Shown: positions 46,935 through 57,339, counted from the first letter of the stretch. The stretch is 64,000 bases of DNA from Paenibacillus xylanilyticus (GCF_013359935.1 NZ_JABMCB010000202.1:434001-498000); one strand, 5' to 3'. Numbers and translations are program-made. Notes: generated by a model not told the origin, from the sequence alone.

Positions 46935-48695
46935 GTGAAAACAAAGATGGCATCTATACTAAAAATGAGATCTTTAAGAACAAAGCTAGTCACTCTATGC
47001 TTGGCTATACTAATCGTGCCCACGATCGTGATCGGGTTCACTTCGTATACGGTATCGAAAAATGAAATGAATGAATCGGGCAAGGCAGCACTCGAAAATA
47101 GTGTGCGGATGGTCATTGGCATGATTAATCTCCTCAATGAACAAGTGGAGAATGGAGATTTAACATTGGAGCAAGCACAGGAAAAGCTCCGGGTCGAACT
47201 GCTCGGTGAAAAGAATGCCGATAATAAGCGCCCTGTAAAAAGTGAATATACTGTAGGGGAGACCGGATATCCATGGGCAGTTGATAAGGATGCCCATTCC
47301 GTGATGAATCCCTCAAATGAAGGTCAGGATCTGACAGATGTTGTAACGGAAGATGGCGTATATTTGGGAAAAGAGCTCGTTAGCGTTGGAACAGCTGGAG
47401 GAGGATTTGTCACCTACAAGTGGGCTCTACCCGATACAGGTGAAGTAGAAACGAAAGTTTCATATGTCGAAATGGATCCACATTGGGGATGGATCATCGG
47501 TTCAGGTGCGTATTTAAGTGAGTTCAACAGCGGTGCCACAAAAGTCCTCTATCTTGTTCTAATTGTTATGGCAGTTGCGGTTGTTCTCGGATCAATTATC
47601 GTAAGCTTTGTTTCGGGGCGATTAACGAATCCTATCCTAAAGATTGCAAAGCGACTGAAATCAGTTGCAGAAGGTGATCTGACCGTTGAAGAAGTTAAAA
47701 TGAAATCCAAAGATGAGATCGGTGAGCTGGCTAAGGATTTTAATGAAATGATTAAAAATATGAGATATCTCATTAGCCAAGTAGATCTCTCTACCAAGCA
47801 GGTCGCTTCATCCTCCAAAGAATTGACCCTTGGAGCAGAGCACACCAGTCAAGCAACTGAGAATATCACCATGTCGATTCAAGAATCCGCATCCGGTGCA
47901 CAAGAGCAGCAAATGATGCTTCAAAGGACAACCAACTCACTCGAGGAGATATCGATTGGTATCCAGCGAATAGCTGAAAGCTCATCCACCATTGCCGATT
48001 CTTCTGTTGATGCGATGGAATTAGCGAACATCGGTGGTACTGCCGTAGAACACACGGCCAAACAAATGAACCTGATTAACCATTCGGTTAATGAAACGGA
48101 TGTAGTCATGAGGATGCTGGATGAACGCAGCCAGCAGATCGGTACGATGTTACATGCCATTACGGATATCGCCCAGCAGACTAATCTTCTTGCTTTAAAT
48201 GCTTCGATTGAGGCTGCACGTGCAGGAGAAGAAGGCCGCGGTTTCTCCGTAGTTGCTGCTGAAGTGAGAAAACTTGCTGAACAATCGAATCAGTCGTCGG
48301 GGCAAATTTCCACGTTGATTCAAGATATGCGTTTGGATATAGAACAATCTCTTAAAACGTTGGAACGAGTTAAACAGGACGTCGACTCAGGTATACAGAT
48401 TGCTAATGAGACGGAACAACAGTTTAACAAAATTGTGGGATCCACAAACTTTATCGCGCAGCAAACGGAAGAACTCGCCAGTGTTACACAGCAGATAACT
48501 GCAAGTGTTCAGGAAATAACAGCGGGCCAAGAGCAAGTTACGAATCTTGCGCTTCAAGCTGCAGACAACTCACAAAATATTGCTGCATCTTCGGAGGAAC
48601 AACTGGCTTCAATGGAGCAAATTACGAGCCTTGCCACAACTTTGTCGGATATGTCACAGAAATTAGAGAATCTGACAGAGAAATTCAAATACTAA
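46935..48695 (+). CDS. Methyl-accepting chemotaxis protein with Cache sensor
   Basis: 586 residues from GTG 46935 (GAGGGGG seven bases upstream). TM1 about 17-38, a single-Cache extracellular domain (about 40-195, with [10 protein letters not shown] and the [13 protein letters not shown] typical of sCache_2), TM2 about 206-228, HAMP, and a long methyl-accepting coiled coil with the conserved hairpin tip [19 protein letters not shown] near 412-430. It sends ligand information to the flagellar motor through CheA/CheW. Ligand unknown; small carboxylates are common for this Cache type. Confidence 0.93.
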   Translation: MKTKMASILKMRSLRTKLVTLCLAILIVPTIVIGFTSYTVSKNEMNESGKAALENSVRMVIGMINLLNEQVENGDLTLEQAQEKLRVELLGEKNADNKRPVKSEYTVGETGYPWAVDKDAHSVMNPSNEGQDLTDVVTEDGVYLGKELVSVGTAGGGFVTYKWALPDTGEVETKVSYVEMDPHWGWIIGSGAYLSEFNSGATKVLYLVLIVMAVAVVLGSIIVSFVSGRLTNPILKIAKRLKSVAEGDLTVEEVKMKSKDEIGELAKDFNEMIKNMRYLISQVDLSTKQVASSSKELTLGAEHTSQATENITMSIQESASGAQEQQMMLQRTTNSLEEISIGIQRIAESSSTIADSSVDAMELANIGGTAVEHTAKQMNLINHSVNETDVVMRMLDERSQQIGTMLHAITDIAQQTNLLALNASIEAARAGEEGRGFSVVAAEVRKLAEQSNQSSGQISTLIQDMRLDIEQSLKTLERVKQDVDSGIQIANETEQQFNKIVGSTNFIAQQTEELASVTQQITASVQEITAGQEQVTNLALQAADNSQNIAASSEEQLASMEQITSLATTLSDMSQKLENLTEKFKY

Positions 48696-48715
48696 TGATG
48701 AGGTTTCACAACATG

Positions 48716-48757
48716 CCTTCTTATCTGAGAGTATAGCTCTCAGTGAGAAGGTTTTTT
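48716..48757 (+). terminator. Terminator of the chemotaxis receptor gene
   Basis: CCTTCTTATCTGAGAG pairs with CTCTCAGTGAGAAGG around a five-base loop, then T6. Confidence 0.85.
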
Positions 48758-48880
48758 AGACTGCTTATGAGCGCTACAATGCCAGCTAATTTCACGCTAT
48801 GAATGGGTAATGAAAAAGCAGCAGAATGTATTAACCAGCTGATGAAGGAACTTTAATTGAAATGATTGCTCAGGCGCATC

Positions 48881-48906
48881 AAAAAATCCCGCTGCAAGCA
48901 GCGAGA
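48881..48906 (-). terminator. Terminator of the amino-sugar acid operon
   Basis: Minus strand CGCTGCTTGCAGCG then GGATTTTTT, about 65 bp after the GntR stop. Confidence 0.75.
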
Positions 48907-48971
48907 GTCTGAAAATAACGGTATCCATCTTGGATTTCTTAATATATATCCATTCGTACCTAACATTGACT

Positions 48972-49718
48972 TCAGGTGTCGTAACTGACCAGATAATGTT
49001 GGAGCTCCGTGTTATAGCAGCCGATACTGTGTTCAATCAGTCTGCCTTCTCCGTCGAAGGAATTTCGCAAGCGCTTGAGCACATGTGTCCCCGGGAGGAG
49101 CTCCAGCAGCTGGCACACCTCATGAGGTGCCGGCTCTACAAAGAAACGGTCCTTGAAGTTTTCCAGCACAATGTCGTTCTCCTCCAGTGAGTCATACAGC
49201 GACTGGATGTCTGCATCCATTTCTGCCGTGCCTCCGCCGGGCAGTGCAGCTGCAGCCAAGAAGTGGATCAGATGAATATAAGGCTGTCCGTTTAGAATGT
49301 AGAGCCGTTCAATCCGCTGGCAATACGGCCCGTAGCGGACATAGTCCTCTGTTCCGGTATCATTGGTGATTAACCGGGAATTTAGCAGTCTCTTTTCCAG
49401 CTTATGGCCCTCTTCTACAAGCAGCTCCGTAAACCGTTTGCCCTTGGAGAGCTTCTGATAGGAGGTATTGCGCATCACAATTGTTCCGACACCGCTTTTC
49501 TTTTGCACATAGCCTTCGTGGGACAGCTCCTGGACCGCGCCGCGGACCGTCATTTTACTGACGCCGAATTCTTTCTCCAACTGCGGCTCGGAGGGGATGA
49601 TGCTTCCAAGAGGATATACCCCATGCAGAATCCGGTCTTTGAGAATTTTTTGAATTTGTTGATATAAAGGACCTTGCTTGCGTTTCAGTGACACTCGCTG
49701 TTCACTACCTTTCAACAT
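48972..49718 (-). CDS. GntR/HutC-family regulator of the amino-sugar acid operon
   Basis: 248 residues: GntR winged helix (PLYQQIQKILKDRI, PSEPQLEKEFGVSKMTVRGA) and a UTRA effector domain. It overlaps the kinase gene by 14 bp and is the last gene of the operon, so it probably controls the operon containing it. The exact start is uncertain because no clear ribosome site precedes 49718; a GTG at 49694 is possible. Confidence 0.88.
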   Translation of the reverse strand: MLKGSEQRVSLKRKQGPLYQQIQKILKDRILHGVYPLGSIIPSEPQLEKEFGVSKMTVRGAVQELSHEGYVQKKSGVGTIVMRNTSYQKLSKGKRFTELLVEEGHKLEKRLLNSRLITNDTGTEDYVRYGPYCQRIERLYILNGQPYIHLIHFLAAAALPGGGTAEMDADIQSLYDSLEENDIVLENFKDRFFVEPAPHEVCQLLELLPGTHVLKRLRNSFDGEGRLIEHSIGCYNTELQHYLVSYDT

Positions 49719-50718
49719 CTAAGGTATGGTCTGACAACGCCCGGAGCACCTCGCTCTCGGTAAAAAGCGCTGTATCGCCTTGAGTGGTATGGGCCAGCAT
49801 CGCTGCCGCCGATGCCATATTAACAGTCTGCTGATGCGGGTATTGCTGCAATTCCCCATGGATAACAGCGCTCGCAAACACATCGCCGGCACCAATCCGG
49901 TCATACACAGGGAAGGTCAGCTTGCTGGAAAACACGAACGTACCTTGATGATATATATATCCTGTCAGGGAATGCGTATTGTCAGCGTTAATTTCACGGT
50001 GGGTTCCTGCTGTCATACCGATGCGGAAGCGTTCCGCAACTTCTGGAATTGCTTGCTTCAACTGCGTTATTCTATCATATTCTCCGGTTCCAATGCCAAG
50101 AATATACTGTGCATCCTTCTCATTCATCAGCACCAGGTCAGCCAGCTCCAACAGTTCCTCATAATGCGGGCGGGCCTTGGTATAGCCGTCCTCCCCCCAT
50201 AACGCAGGACGATAATTGCAGTCAAAAACAATCTTGCCACCGGCACTTTTCACTTCCATAGCAAGCTGTTTCATCTGCTTGCGCACACCTTCATTCATTG
50301 CCAGCGTAATTCCGCACAAATGAAGAACGTCGACCTTGGAAGCGAGCGCTACCATATCATAATTGCTCGCCTCCGCGGTATTGAAGCTGCTGCCCAGCCG
50401 GTCTGTGTAGGTGACTCTGCCGGGGCGAGCTCCAAAGCCATTCTCCAGAAAGTACATCCCCAGCTGCTTTCCGCCTTGGCTAATTAGTGAAGTATCCACG
50501 CCAAGCTTGCGAAGATAAGCAAAAGCCGCTTCGCCCAGCGGAGTTTCCGGCAAGGTGGTAATAAGCGCACCATGATGGCCGTATCTGGCCAGTGCAGCAG
50601 TTACATTCACCCCGCTGCCGGAAAAAGAATACTCCAGCCTGTTGCTCTGCACCAGTGTTTCATAGCCCGGAACCTGCAGCCGCATCATCACTTCACCAAA
50701 AGCAGCAATCCTAGGCAT
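49705..50718 (-). CDS. kdgK: PfkB-family sugar kinase, probable 2-keto-3-deoxygluconate kinase
   Basis: 337 residues, ribokinase fold: FGEVMMRL at the start, GSGVNVTAALARYG, and DRIGAGDVFASAV with catalytic Asp. The style (AFGEVMMRL, ATP-site DRIGAGD) fits KDG kinase. In this operon it would phosphorylate 2-keto-3-deoxygluconate for the aldolase encoded just upstream, with which it overlaps by eight bases. Confidence 0.8.
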   Translation of the reverse strand: MPRIAAFGEVMMRLQVPGYETLVQSNRLEYSFSGSGVNVTAALARYGHHGALITTLPETPLGEAAFAYLRKLGVDTSLISQGGKQLGMYFLENGFGARPGRVTYTDRLGSSFNTAEASNYDMVALASKVDVLHLCGITLAMNEGVRKQMKQLAMEVKSAGGKIVFDCNYRPALWGEDGYTKARPHYEELLELADLVLMNEKDAQYILGIGTGEYDRITQLKQAIPEVAERFRIGMTAGTHREINADNTHSLTGYIYHQGTFVFSSKLTFPVYDRIGAGDVFASAVIHGELQQYPHQQTVNMASAAAMLAHTTQGDTALFTESEVLRALSDHTLDVER

Positions 50719-51466
50719 ACCGGTCCACCAGCAATTTCATTGTTTCAAGTAATCGATGGACATCCTGTACGTTCGTACTCCCTGTCTGCGGGTCAATAAT
50801 GGAGGAATACACATGCGGGATAACCTGCGGCACGCCTGCCTGAAGTGCAATCTCCAGAATGGGTCCGAAGTTAACCAGGTCAATTCCGCCCGTAGGCTCC
50901 AGAGCAAACCCGGCTTCCCCGCAGGCCTTGGCGACCGCACGGTACTCTTCCTCCAGCTTCAGTCCCTGCATCGGATAATATTTGAGCGCATTGCCGCCCA
51001 TATCACGAACCAGTGCAATGGCGGCATGAACCGGAACAATAGCCTGCGGAGTGGTTCCCGAACTGATGGGGCCCGTTGATATATTTACATAGCCCGGCTT
51101 CCCGCACGGAGAGACCAGGCTGTTAATCCAGCTGTCCTTAGCCCCCAGATTGGCGCGGGTCGCCCCCACTGCCGGGAATACCTGATTGATATGGCTTCCC
51201 GGATAACTTGCGGCAATCTCCGCCACAACTGCCGCCTGGCGGTTGTCTCCGGCCCCGAGTCCAATGGATACGGCATCTCGGATAGCCTGACCATATTCAG
51301 TCATGGCGGCTACCGCTTCTTCCACCGTATCATAATTTTTGGAGAGCACACCTACCAGTACATATCCTTCCGCAGCCTTGAACACATCCTTAGCGTTCCC
51401 GATACTGCCGGCCAGTACATTAAGTGCGGCCCGGTTCTTATACAGACGCTGATGAATATGACTCAT
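50711..51466 (-). CDS. dgaF: KDGP aldolase of the DagF/DgaF family
   Basis: 251 residues. Matches the DgaF-type 2-keto-3-deoxy-6-phosphogluconate aldolases by the blocks LNVLAGS, SIGLGAGDN, VSPCGKPGYVNISTGP, GGNALKYYPMQGLK and LEPTGGID. Cleaves KDPG to pyruvate and glyceraldehyde 3-phosphate. Overlaps the lyase gene by four bases (ATGA). Confidence 0.88.
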   Translation of the reverse strand: MSHIHQRLYKNRAALNVLAGSIGNAKDVFKAAEGYVLVGVLSKNYDTVEEAVAAMTEYGQAIRDAVSIGLGAGDNRQAAVVAEIAASYPGSHINQVFPAVGATRANLGAKDSWINSLVSPCGKPGYVNISTGPISSGTTPQAIVPVHAAIALVRDMGGNALKYYPMQGLKLEEEYRAVAKACGEAGFALEPTGGIDLVNFGPILEIALQAGVPQVIPHVYSSIIDPQTGSTNVQDVHRLLETMKLLVDRYA

Positions 51467-52572
51467 GCTTGTTCGCCCCCCACGATTTCATGTATTCTGC
51501 TGACGATGACCTGAAGATCATCACCTTGCAGAGACCTCGGATCAATATCGAAATAACCCTGCTTGACGCCATAGTCACGGGTATATACCGCAATTACACC
51601 TTCACGCAGCTGGTCATTGACACTTCCTGCATCCATCCCTGCTACAGAGGAATCAATCTGGATACGCCCGCGGAAAATCGCTCTGCCTGCTTCATCCTGA
51701 ACGATACGGACCGAAACACCAGGAAGCCCGGCCAGCGGCTGAAGAGCCTCCAGCGCCAGCTTCTCCCGCTCACTGTGATCGGCTTTGTCCTGATATTCAT
51801 CCAGGGCCTGAAGCAGCCCGAAGGTGGTCTCTTTGCCGACCTTCATACTTCGGCCGATCCCGTGCAGCTGTACCTTCAACCACTCGACGTATTTCTTTTT
51901 GCCAGCGACGATACCGGAGGTAGGACCTTCAATAGCTTTCGATCCGCTGTAAATCGCCAAATCCGAATAGTGGACATATTTGCGCAGATCCTCTTCCGCA
52001 GCCGCATCAACAATCAGTGGGATCCCTTGACGCTGCGCAACCTCCCAGGCCTCTTCCACAGAAATCATATTCTTCTGAACGGCGTGATGGGATTTCACAT
52101 AGAGAATGGCTGCAGTGCGTTCACCGATGGCCTGTTCGATATGCTCTTTGCGACCTTCATTGGCGTATCCGACTTCCACTATCCGGCCACCGCCAAGGAA
52201 TACCATGGATTCGACAGGCGCTCCATACTGTACATTATGGCCTTTTAGCATAATAATTTCATTTTTTAATATCGGCTCCTGGTGCAGGCGAAGGCTGAGC
52301 CTCGGATCTCCGGCGGTCACAATGGCTGCCACCGACAGCGCTATGCCGCTGGATGCCGAGTTCACAACAACTGCCCCTTCGGAACCAAGCAGGCGTGCAA
52401 TATATTCTCCGGATTTGTCTACAAGATCTGCAATTTCCACGTACTGCTGTCCGCCCTGCTTCATCGCCTCCATGACCGAATCCGTAGGTGCGGAAACACC
52501 AAGGATGCTCATTCTTCCACTGGCATTAATAACACGCTTCAATCCATATCTAGCCTGTAATGAGTGATCCAT
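51463..52572 (-). CDS. dgaE: PLP-dependent ammonia-lyase, DgaE/SelA-like family
   Basis: 369 residues, fold type I PLP enzyme resembling SelA; PLP Lys in YSGSKAIEGPTSG (about residue 213), Asp in IVDAAAEED. DgaE converts D-glucosaminate 6-phosphate to KDPG and ammonia. Here no PTS genes adjoin and a KDG kinase is present, so the true substrate may be unphosphorylated. AAAGGAG precedes the ATG, inside the end of the metallohydrolase gene. Confidence 0.85.
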   Translation of the reverse strand: MDHSLQARYGLKRVINASGRMSILGVSAPTDSVMEAMKQGGQQYVEIADLVDKSGEYIARLLGSEGAVVVNSASSGIALSVAAIVTAGDPRLSLRLHQEPILKNEIIMLKGHNVQYGAPVESMVFLGGGRIVEVGYANEGRKEHIEQAIGERTAAILYVKSHHAVQKNMISVEEAWEVAQRQGIPLIVDAAAEEDLRKYVHYSDLAIYSGSKAIEGPTSGIVAGKKKYVEWLKVQLHGIGRSMKVGKETTFGLLQALDEYQDKADHSEREKLALEALQPLAGLPGVSVRIVQDEAGRAIFRGRIQIDSSVAGMDAGSVNDQLREGVIAVYTRDYGVKQGYFDIDPRSLQGDDLQVIVSRIHEIVGGEQA

Positions 52573-53650
52573 TTACAAAGACTCCTTTAGCCTCAATATA
52601 GTGTTGCGCAACCCGGACATCGCCTTCCGAGTCCTCAAGCTGCTTCTCGCCTGTTTCCAGGGCAAACAAAGTCAGATTCGCCTCCTGTCCCACCCTAATC
52701 TGGCCGAGCTCCGGCTTGCCGAGCCACTCCGCTGCGCTGCTTGTCACTGCGCGGATCACCTCTTCCAGACTGTAGCCGAGAACCAAAAATTTCGTCAGCA
52801 CATTCGACATACTGTACACCGGCCCGTTCAGACGGTTGCCCCGGTAAATATCCGTGCTGATTGTATTCAGCGCAATGCCTGCCGCCTTGGCCTGTTCTGC
52901 AATCCGGAAGGAGAAGCTCGCTGTGCCATGCCCCACATCCAGATGAACTCCCCGCGCAGCTGCATCCAGCAGCCCTTGCAGCGGTGTGCCGTCCGCATGG
53001 AATAGATTGTTGGACTTGCCGTTAAGATAATGGGTAATTACATCGCCCGGCTGTAAAATCTTCAGCACTTCGGTGATCACGGGCGGAGCAGAACCGATAT
53101 GCACCATGAGCGGAAGCTTTGTTTCTTCCGACAGTGTGCGTGCAAGCTTGAGCGGCTCAATGCCGCTGTCTTTGACGACACTTTGACTGATGCGGGCTTT
53201 CAGACCAACGATGAAATCAGGATAAGCCGCTGCCGCCTCTAACGCCTTGGCCCGGTCAATCCATTCCAGTTGCGACAATTCATCTGTCCGTTCGAGCCCG
53301 ATCCTTGAAATATTCAACAGAGCAAATACCTGTGTGTCAGCCTTCAGCCTCGAGATATACAAATCTCCGATCCGGTCTGCACCGCAGCTACCAGCATCCA
53401 CCAGCGTTGTTACCCCCTGCTTCACACCAATTTCGTCGATCTCGTCGCCATAGGGATCAAGCTCCGGCACGGCATGCACATGCAGATCAATCCATCCGCT
53501 GGACACATATAACCCGGAACAGTCTAGGCCGTTCTCTCCTTCAGCCTGGCCTGGCGGTGTAATGGCAGTGATCATCCCATCCTGAATGGCGATATCTACA
53601 ATCCGCCCGTCAACAAGCTGCAAATTGCGCAGTACATTCTCTGTGCCCAC
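52550..53650 (-). CDS. Amidohydrolase/deacetylase-family metallohydrolase (COG3964 type)
   Basis: 366 residues from GTG 53650 behind AAAGGAG. Amidohydrolase barrel with HVH (DLHVHA), carboxylated Lys in VGLKARI, His in LMVHIG and ITHYLNG, and Asp in STDIYRG. COG3964 members are often misnamed dihydroorotase; characterised relatives hydrolyse acetylated hydroxy-acid esters. With DgaE/DgaF downstream it probably deacylates the incoming sugar acid. First gene of the operon. Confidence 0.85.
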   Translation of the reverse strand: MGTENVLRNLQLVDGRIVDIAIQDGMITAITPPGQAEGENGLDCSGLYVSSGWIDLHVHAVPELDPYGDEIDEIGVKQGVTTLVDAGSCGADRIGDLYISRLKADTQVFALLNISRIGLERTDELSQLEWIDRAKALEAAAAYPDFIVGLKARISQSVVKDSGIEPLKLARTLSEETKLPLMVHIGSAPPVITEVLKILQPGDVITHYLNGKSNNLFHADGTPLQGLLDAAARGVHLDVGHGTASFSFRIAEQAKAAGIALNTISTDIYRGNRLNGPVYSMSNVLTKFLVLGYSLEEVIRAVTSSAAEWLGKPELGQIRVGQEANLTLFALETGEKQLEDSEGDVRVAQHYIEAKGVFVNGSLITG

Positions 53651-53880
53651 TCATCCCATCTCCTTTTTCAACCCCGGTATACAGGCGAAATTCAAAAAAT
53701 GTTTAATGACATGGAACCTGTACATCCTTATGTTTAAAAAATAAACCTGATGAGCTGCTCCATTCCAAAGATTATAATGTTATAATGTTTATACTAGCAC
53801 AAGTGTAATCCAGAAGAGAACAGTAATTTATACTCCTAAGATTTTTAATCCGAATATGTTAACACTGGAGGGAATGCTTC

Positions 53881-56205
53881 ATGGCAAATCCGGCACTCAA
53901 GCCATCCTTGCTCAACAGATTCAGACTCAGCTGGAATCATTTCAAATCAAGGCTTCTTCTAAAATATGCGTTTTCCTACATCCTCATCTTTCTTATCCCT
54001 CTGACCGGTGTAACCATTTTCGTTTACGAAAACGCTGTCAAAGGTCTTCGTGTAGAAATTGAACAATCCAATGTCAATCAGCTTAACCAGGTGAAGAACA
54101 CTATAGATACCCGTATGAATGAGCTTCAGGAAATAGCGGGAAGAATCGCCTATGACAAACATCTGACTCCCTATATGGTACGCGATCCCTACTACAGCCT
54201 GGAGGCGATTCAGGCGCTGGCGAATTACAAAGCCAGCAGCAGCATTACAGAGGACTTGCTCCTCTATTTCCATAATGATTCCAACATTTATTCTTACCGC
54301 GGATCAGCTGATCTTCATGTCACCTTTGATACACTCTATCAGTTCGAGCGTTGGACCCCGGAAGAATTGCGGCGGGACTTGAATGAAACCCGGCAGCCCA
54401 TGGTACGTCCCGCCGAAAATGTGACGGTAAATTCCCGTGTGGAGCCGATGCTCGTCATGCTTGTACCTGTTAAACCGAATGACCCGTATCCTTACGGGAC
54501 CGTTATCTATTTAATGAAAGAATCCAATCTTACCGGGGTCATGGACTCGATCTTGAGTGACTTCTCGGGGAGCAGCTATATTTTCGGTCCCACTGGAGAG
54601 GTGTTGACCGCGAACAGCCATAACGTCAACCTTCCCCAGGACGAGCTCGAGAAGTTATCCGGACTTGAGCCTGGTATTCATAACCTGGAACTGGATGGGG
54701 AACAACACTCCGTCGTTTCTGTACAATCTGAAGAAAATGGCTGGACCTATGTGACCACGATGCCCAGCTTCCAGTTCTTCAGCCGTGTCGCCCATGTCCA
54801 GACTCTGATTCTGATCGTCTTCTGTATAACGGCCATTACCGGCATAGCTGCCGCACTGCTGCTGGCCAAACGGCAGTACCATCCGATCAGGGATCTGATG
54901 GAATTCGCCAAGATGAAAGGCAGCTGCAATGATACTCCCAAACTCCGCAATGAATGGGAATGGATCCGGCAGACTCTCCACGATTACAGTGCCAGAATTG
55001 ATCTTCAGGAGCCCTTCGTCCGCAATCAGTGCATGCTCCTGCTGCTCAAGCACGGCAAGCCGGATGATCCCGAGATTGAGCAGATGATCTTCAGCACCGG
55101 CTTCAGGTATCCTCAGGGACAAGGCCTCTATTTCTCGGCGATCCTTTCCTGGGATGAACCTGTGCCGGGCAAATCCTGGCAGGAACGCCATCTGCTGCAG
55201 GAAATACTCAGCAATGTATGTCTGCCCGGTCTAGGTGCTCAGATCTTCGGTGTGGAATTCTCGGTCAAAGACCAGTTTGCCTTAATTATTTCACTTCCCG
55301 GTGATGCGAACATGCCCATCCAGAACCAGATGGAGCAGGTTATTGAAGCCATTCAAGCGGTAATCCGCGAGCACTCGCAGCTTTCTCTAAGTATCGGTGT
55401 CGGCATGGCCTACATGGACCTGGCACTCCTTAACCAATCCTTCATTGAAGCCGCTGCAGCTCTAGAGCACCGAATGAACCGGCGCAGCGGGCAGGTAACC
55501 TACTTCGAGCAGCTTGCAGAGCTGAGTCCTGCCGCTGCCGAGAGCTTTTGGATTCCGCGTAAATCCATGCTGAAGCTGGAGCAGAGCCTGAAGCAGGGCA
55601 ACGAATCGGTAGCCATCCAGATGATTGCCGATACAATTGATACGATCCAAGACGAGCCGCTACAGGTTCATCTGCTGCGATGCATCTGCTTCGATCTGCT
55701 GAACGCTTTTCTGCGCACCGCCTCCGAGCTTGGCATGGACGGAGTGTTCGCCAACATTCCGGAACTGACCTCCTTCGAAACGCTTGAAGAGCTCGAGAAC
55801 CGTCTGCTCTCTCTGGCCGGTGACATCTGCGCGCAGGTCGAGCGGAATACGGAGACGAGCGAGTCTTCATTAATGGATGACATTCTGGCATACGTGGATG
55901 AGCAGTTTGCTGACTACACACTCAGCCTAGAGCATGTGGCGCTTAAGTTTGCCATTTCAACCTCTTATTTAAGCCGGAGCTTCAAAGAGAAGACCGGCAG
56001 CAATTTCTCACAATATGTCTGGCAGCGGCGTGTGGATGAGGTCATCCGGCTGCTGGAGAACACGACCGCACCGCTCAAAGAAATTATCGAGCAGGTCGGT
56101 TATTTGGATACGCCGAATTTCATCCGCAAGTTCAAAAAAGAAATTGGTCTGACACCGGGGCAGTACCGCAAGGAATATGCCTTAAAGGAGGCTGCTGCGA
56201 AATAG
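53881..56205 (+). CDS. Membrane-bound AraC-family regulator (one-component sensor)
   Basis: 774 residues combining sensor and DNA binding in one chain: TM about 26-48, an extracellular Cache-like domain (about 50-300), TM about 305-328, a GGDEF-like or linker region without recognisable kinase or receiver motifs, and a C-terminal AraC domain (ISTSYLSRSFKEKTGSNFSQY, VGYLDTPNFIRKFKKEIG). Divergent from the amino-sugar acid operon and convergent with the mannoside operon; which it controls cannot be told from sequence. GGAGG precedes the ATG. Confidence 0.88.
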   Translation: MANPALKPSLLNRFRLSWNHFKSRLLLKYAFSYILIFLIPLTGVTIFVYENAVKGLRVEIEQSNVNQLNQVKNTIDTRMNELQEIAGRIAYDKHLTPYMVRDPYYSLEAIQALANYKASSSITEDLLLYFHNDSNIYSYRGSADLHVTFDTLYQFERWTPEELRRDLNETRQPMVRPAENVTVNSRVEPMLVMLVPVKPNDPYPYGTVIYLMKESNLTGVMDSILSDFSGSSYIFGPTGEVLTANSHNVNLPQDELEKLSGLEPGIHNLELDGEQHSVVSVQSEENGWTYVTTMPSFQFFSRVAHVQTLILIVFCITAITGIAAALLLAKRQYHPIRDLMEFAKMKGSCNDTPKLRNEWEWIRQTLHDYSARIDLQEPFVRNQCMLLLLKHGKPDDPEIEQMIFSTGFRYPQGQGLYFSAILSWDEPVPGKSWQERHLLQEILSNVCLPGLGAQIFGVEFSVKDQFALIISLPGDANMPIQNQMEQVIEAIQAVIREHSQLSLSIGVGMAYMDLALLNQSFIEAAAALEHRMNRRSGQVTYFEQLAELSPAAAESFWIPRKSMLKLEQSLKQGNESVAIQMIADTIDTIQDEPLQVHLLRCICFDLLNAFLRTASELGMDGVFANIPELTSFETLEELENRLLSLAGDICAQVERNTETSESSLMDDILAYVDEQFADYTLSLEHVALKFAISTSYLSRSFKEKTGSNFSQYVWQRRVDEVIRLLENTTAPLKEIIEQVGYLDTPNFIRKFKKEIGLTPGQYRKEYALKEAAAK

Positions 56206-56269
56206 ACCGTTTTAAGTTGGCGGAGCAGTGGAAACTGCTTTGACGTCCTTTTTGTAGGACGGTGTCATT

Positions 56270-57298
56270 TCAACTGTTTTGCTGCTGCGCTTCCTGAAGA
56301 ATATGCTCTACCAGTTCATCCAGTGGAACAGTGGCGAGCGCTATCGCCGTATCCGTTACCCCGTAATAGATATAGAGCAGTCCGTCTTTGACCACGTTCC
56401 CGGTCGGGAAGATGACATTCGGAATCTGGAACCCAAATTTCTCATAGTACGTCTCCGGCTCCATTATGAAATGATGTGTCCGGGCAATGATTTTCTCAGG
56501 CTGTTCCAAATCCAGCAGCATGGCCCCCACACGGTAGACAATGTCTTCATCGACGCCGTGATAGAGCACCAGCCAGCCCTTATCTGTACGTATCGGAGGC
56601 GTAGAGCCTCCGATTTTTCGCGATTCCCAGGACAGGTTGCCGGCGGCAGCAAGCAGTTTGGGCTCTTCCCAGTTCACTAGATCCTCGGAGTAGGTAATCC
56701 ACATAGCCGCCTTATCCGTTCCGTAGGCTTCTCCCACATATTCCTCGGGGCGGCGCAGCAGCACGAATTTGCCTCCTATTTTTTCGGGGAACAAAATGTT
56801 GTCCCGATCATTGATATCAAGAGGTGTCGTGTCCGCCACAAACTCCCAATCCAGCAGATTATCCGATTTCAGAATGGATGACCGGGTCAGCCAATGCCCC
56901 TCCTCTTCCCCCCACCCGTCCGGATATTCCGGAATCGAGCGCAGGGGGACGCCTGCCCCGGTAGGATAATAACTCATAGCACAGGGACGTAGGGCATAGT
57001 TCAGATAAAAGGTGCCATCGATTTTGACAATCCGCGGGTCCTGCACACTACCGTAAGGGAATCCCAGCATATCGGGCGTCACAATCGGCTCATCCTTCAC
57101 GTGGGTAAAGTTCACGCCGTCATCACTTTCCAGCAGACCCAAGTAATTTTTGCATGGAGTCAGGGAACCTGCGGTGCGCTCAATCATATAAAATTTGCCG
57201 TTATCGATGATGACCGCCGGGTTGAAGACCGTAACCTTGCGCCATTCATAGCCGCCCGGGACGACAATCGGATTATTCGGATGTCTCGTGATTTGCAT
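56270..57298 (-). CDS. GH130 beta-mannoside phosphorylase
   Basis: 342 residues, five-bladed propeller of GH130, proton donor Asp87 in GSVQDPRI, plus FNPAVI near 25 and PTGNVV near the end. GH130 enzymes use phosphate to split beta-1,4-mannosides (Man-Glc, Man-GlcNAc or manno-oligosaccharides) into mannose 1-phosphate. The nearby GH125 and GH38-like relic favour N-glycan core Man-beta-1,4-GlcNAc, but this is inference. Last gene of the importer operon; AGGAGG precedes the ATG. Confidence 0.9.
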   Translation of the reverse strand: MQITRHPNNPIVVPGGYEWRKVTVFNPAVIIDNGKFYMIERTAGSLTPCKNYLGLLESDDGVNFTHVKDEPIVTPDMLGFPYGSVQDPRIVKIDGTFYLNYALRPCAMSYYPTGAGVPLRSIPEYPDGWGEEEGHWLTRSSILKSDNLLDWEFVADTTPLDINDRDNILFPEKIGGKFVLLRRPEEYVGEAYGTDKAAMWITYSEDLVNWEEPKLLAAAGNLSWESRKIGGSTPPIRTDKGWLVLYHGVDEDIVYRVGAMLLDLEQPEKIIARTHHFIMEPETYYEKFGFQIPNVIFPTGNVVKDGLLYIYYGVTDTAIALATVPLDELVEHILQEAQQQNS

Positions 57299-57339
57299 GT
57301 CTTTCCCTCCTGAGATTAATGTTCGTGGTGTAGTTTGAA

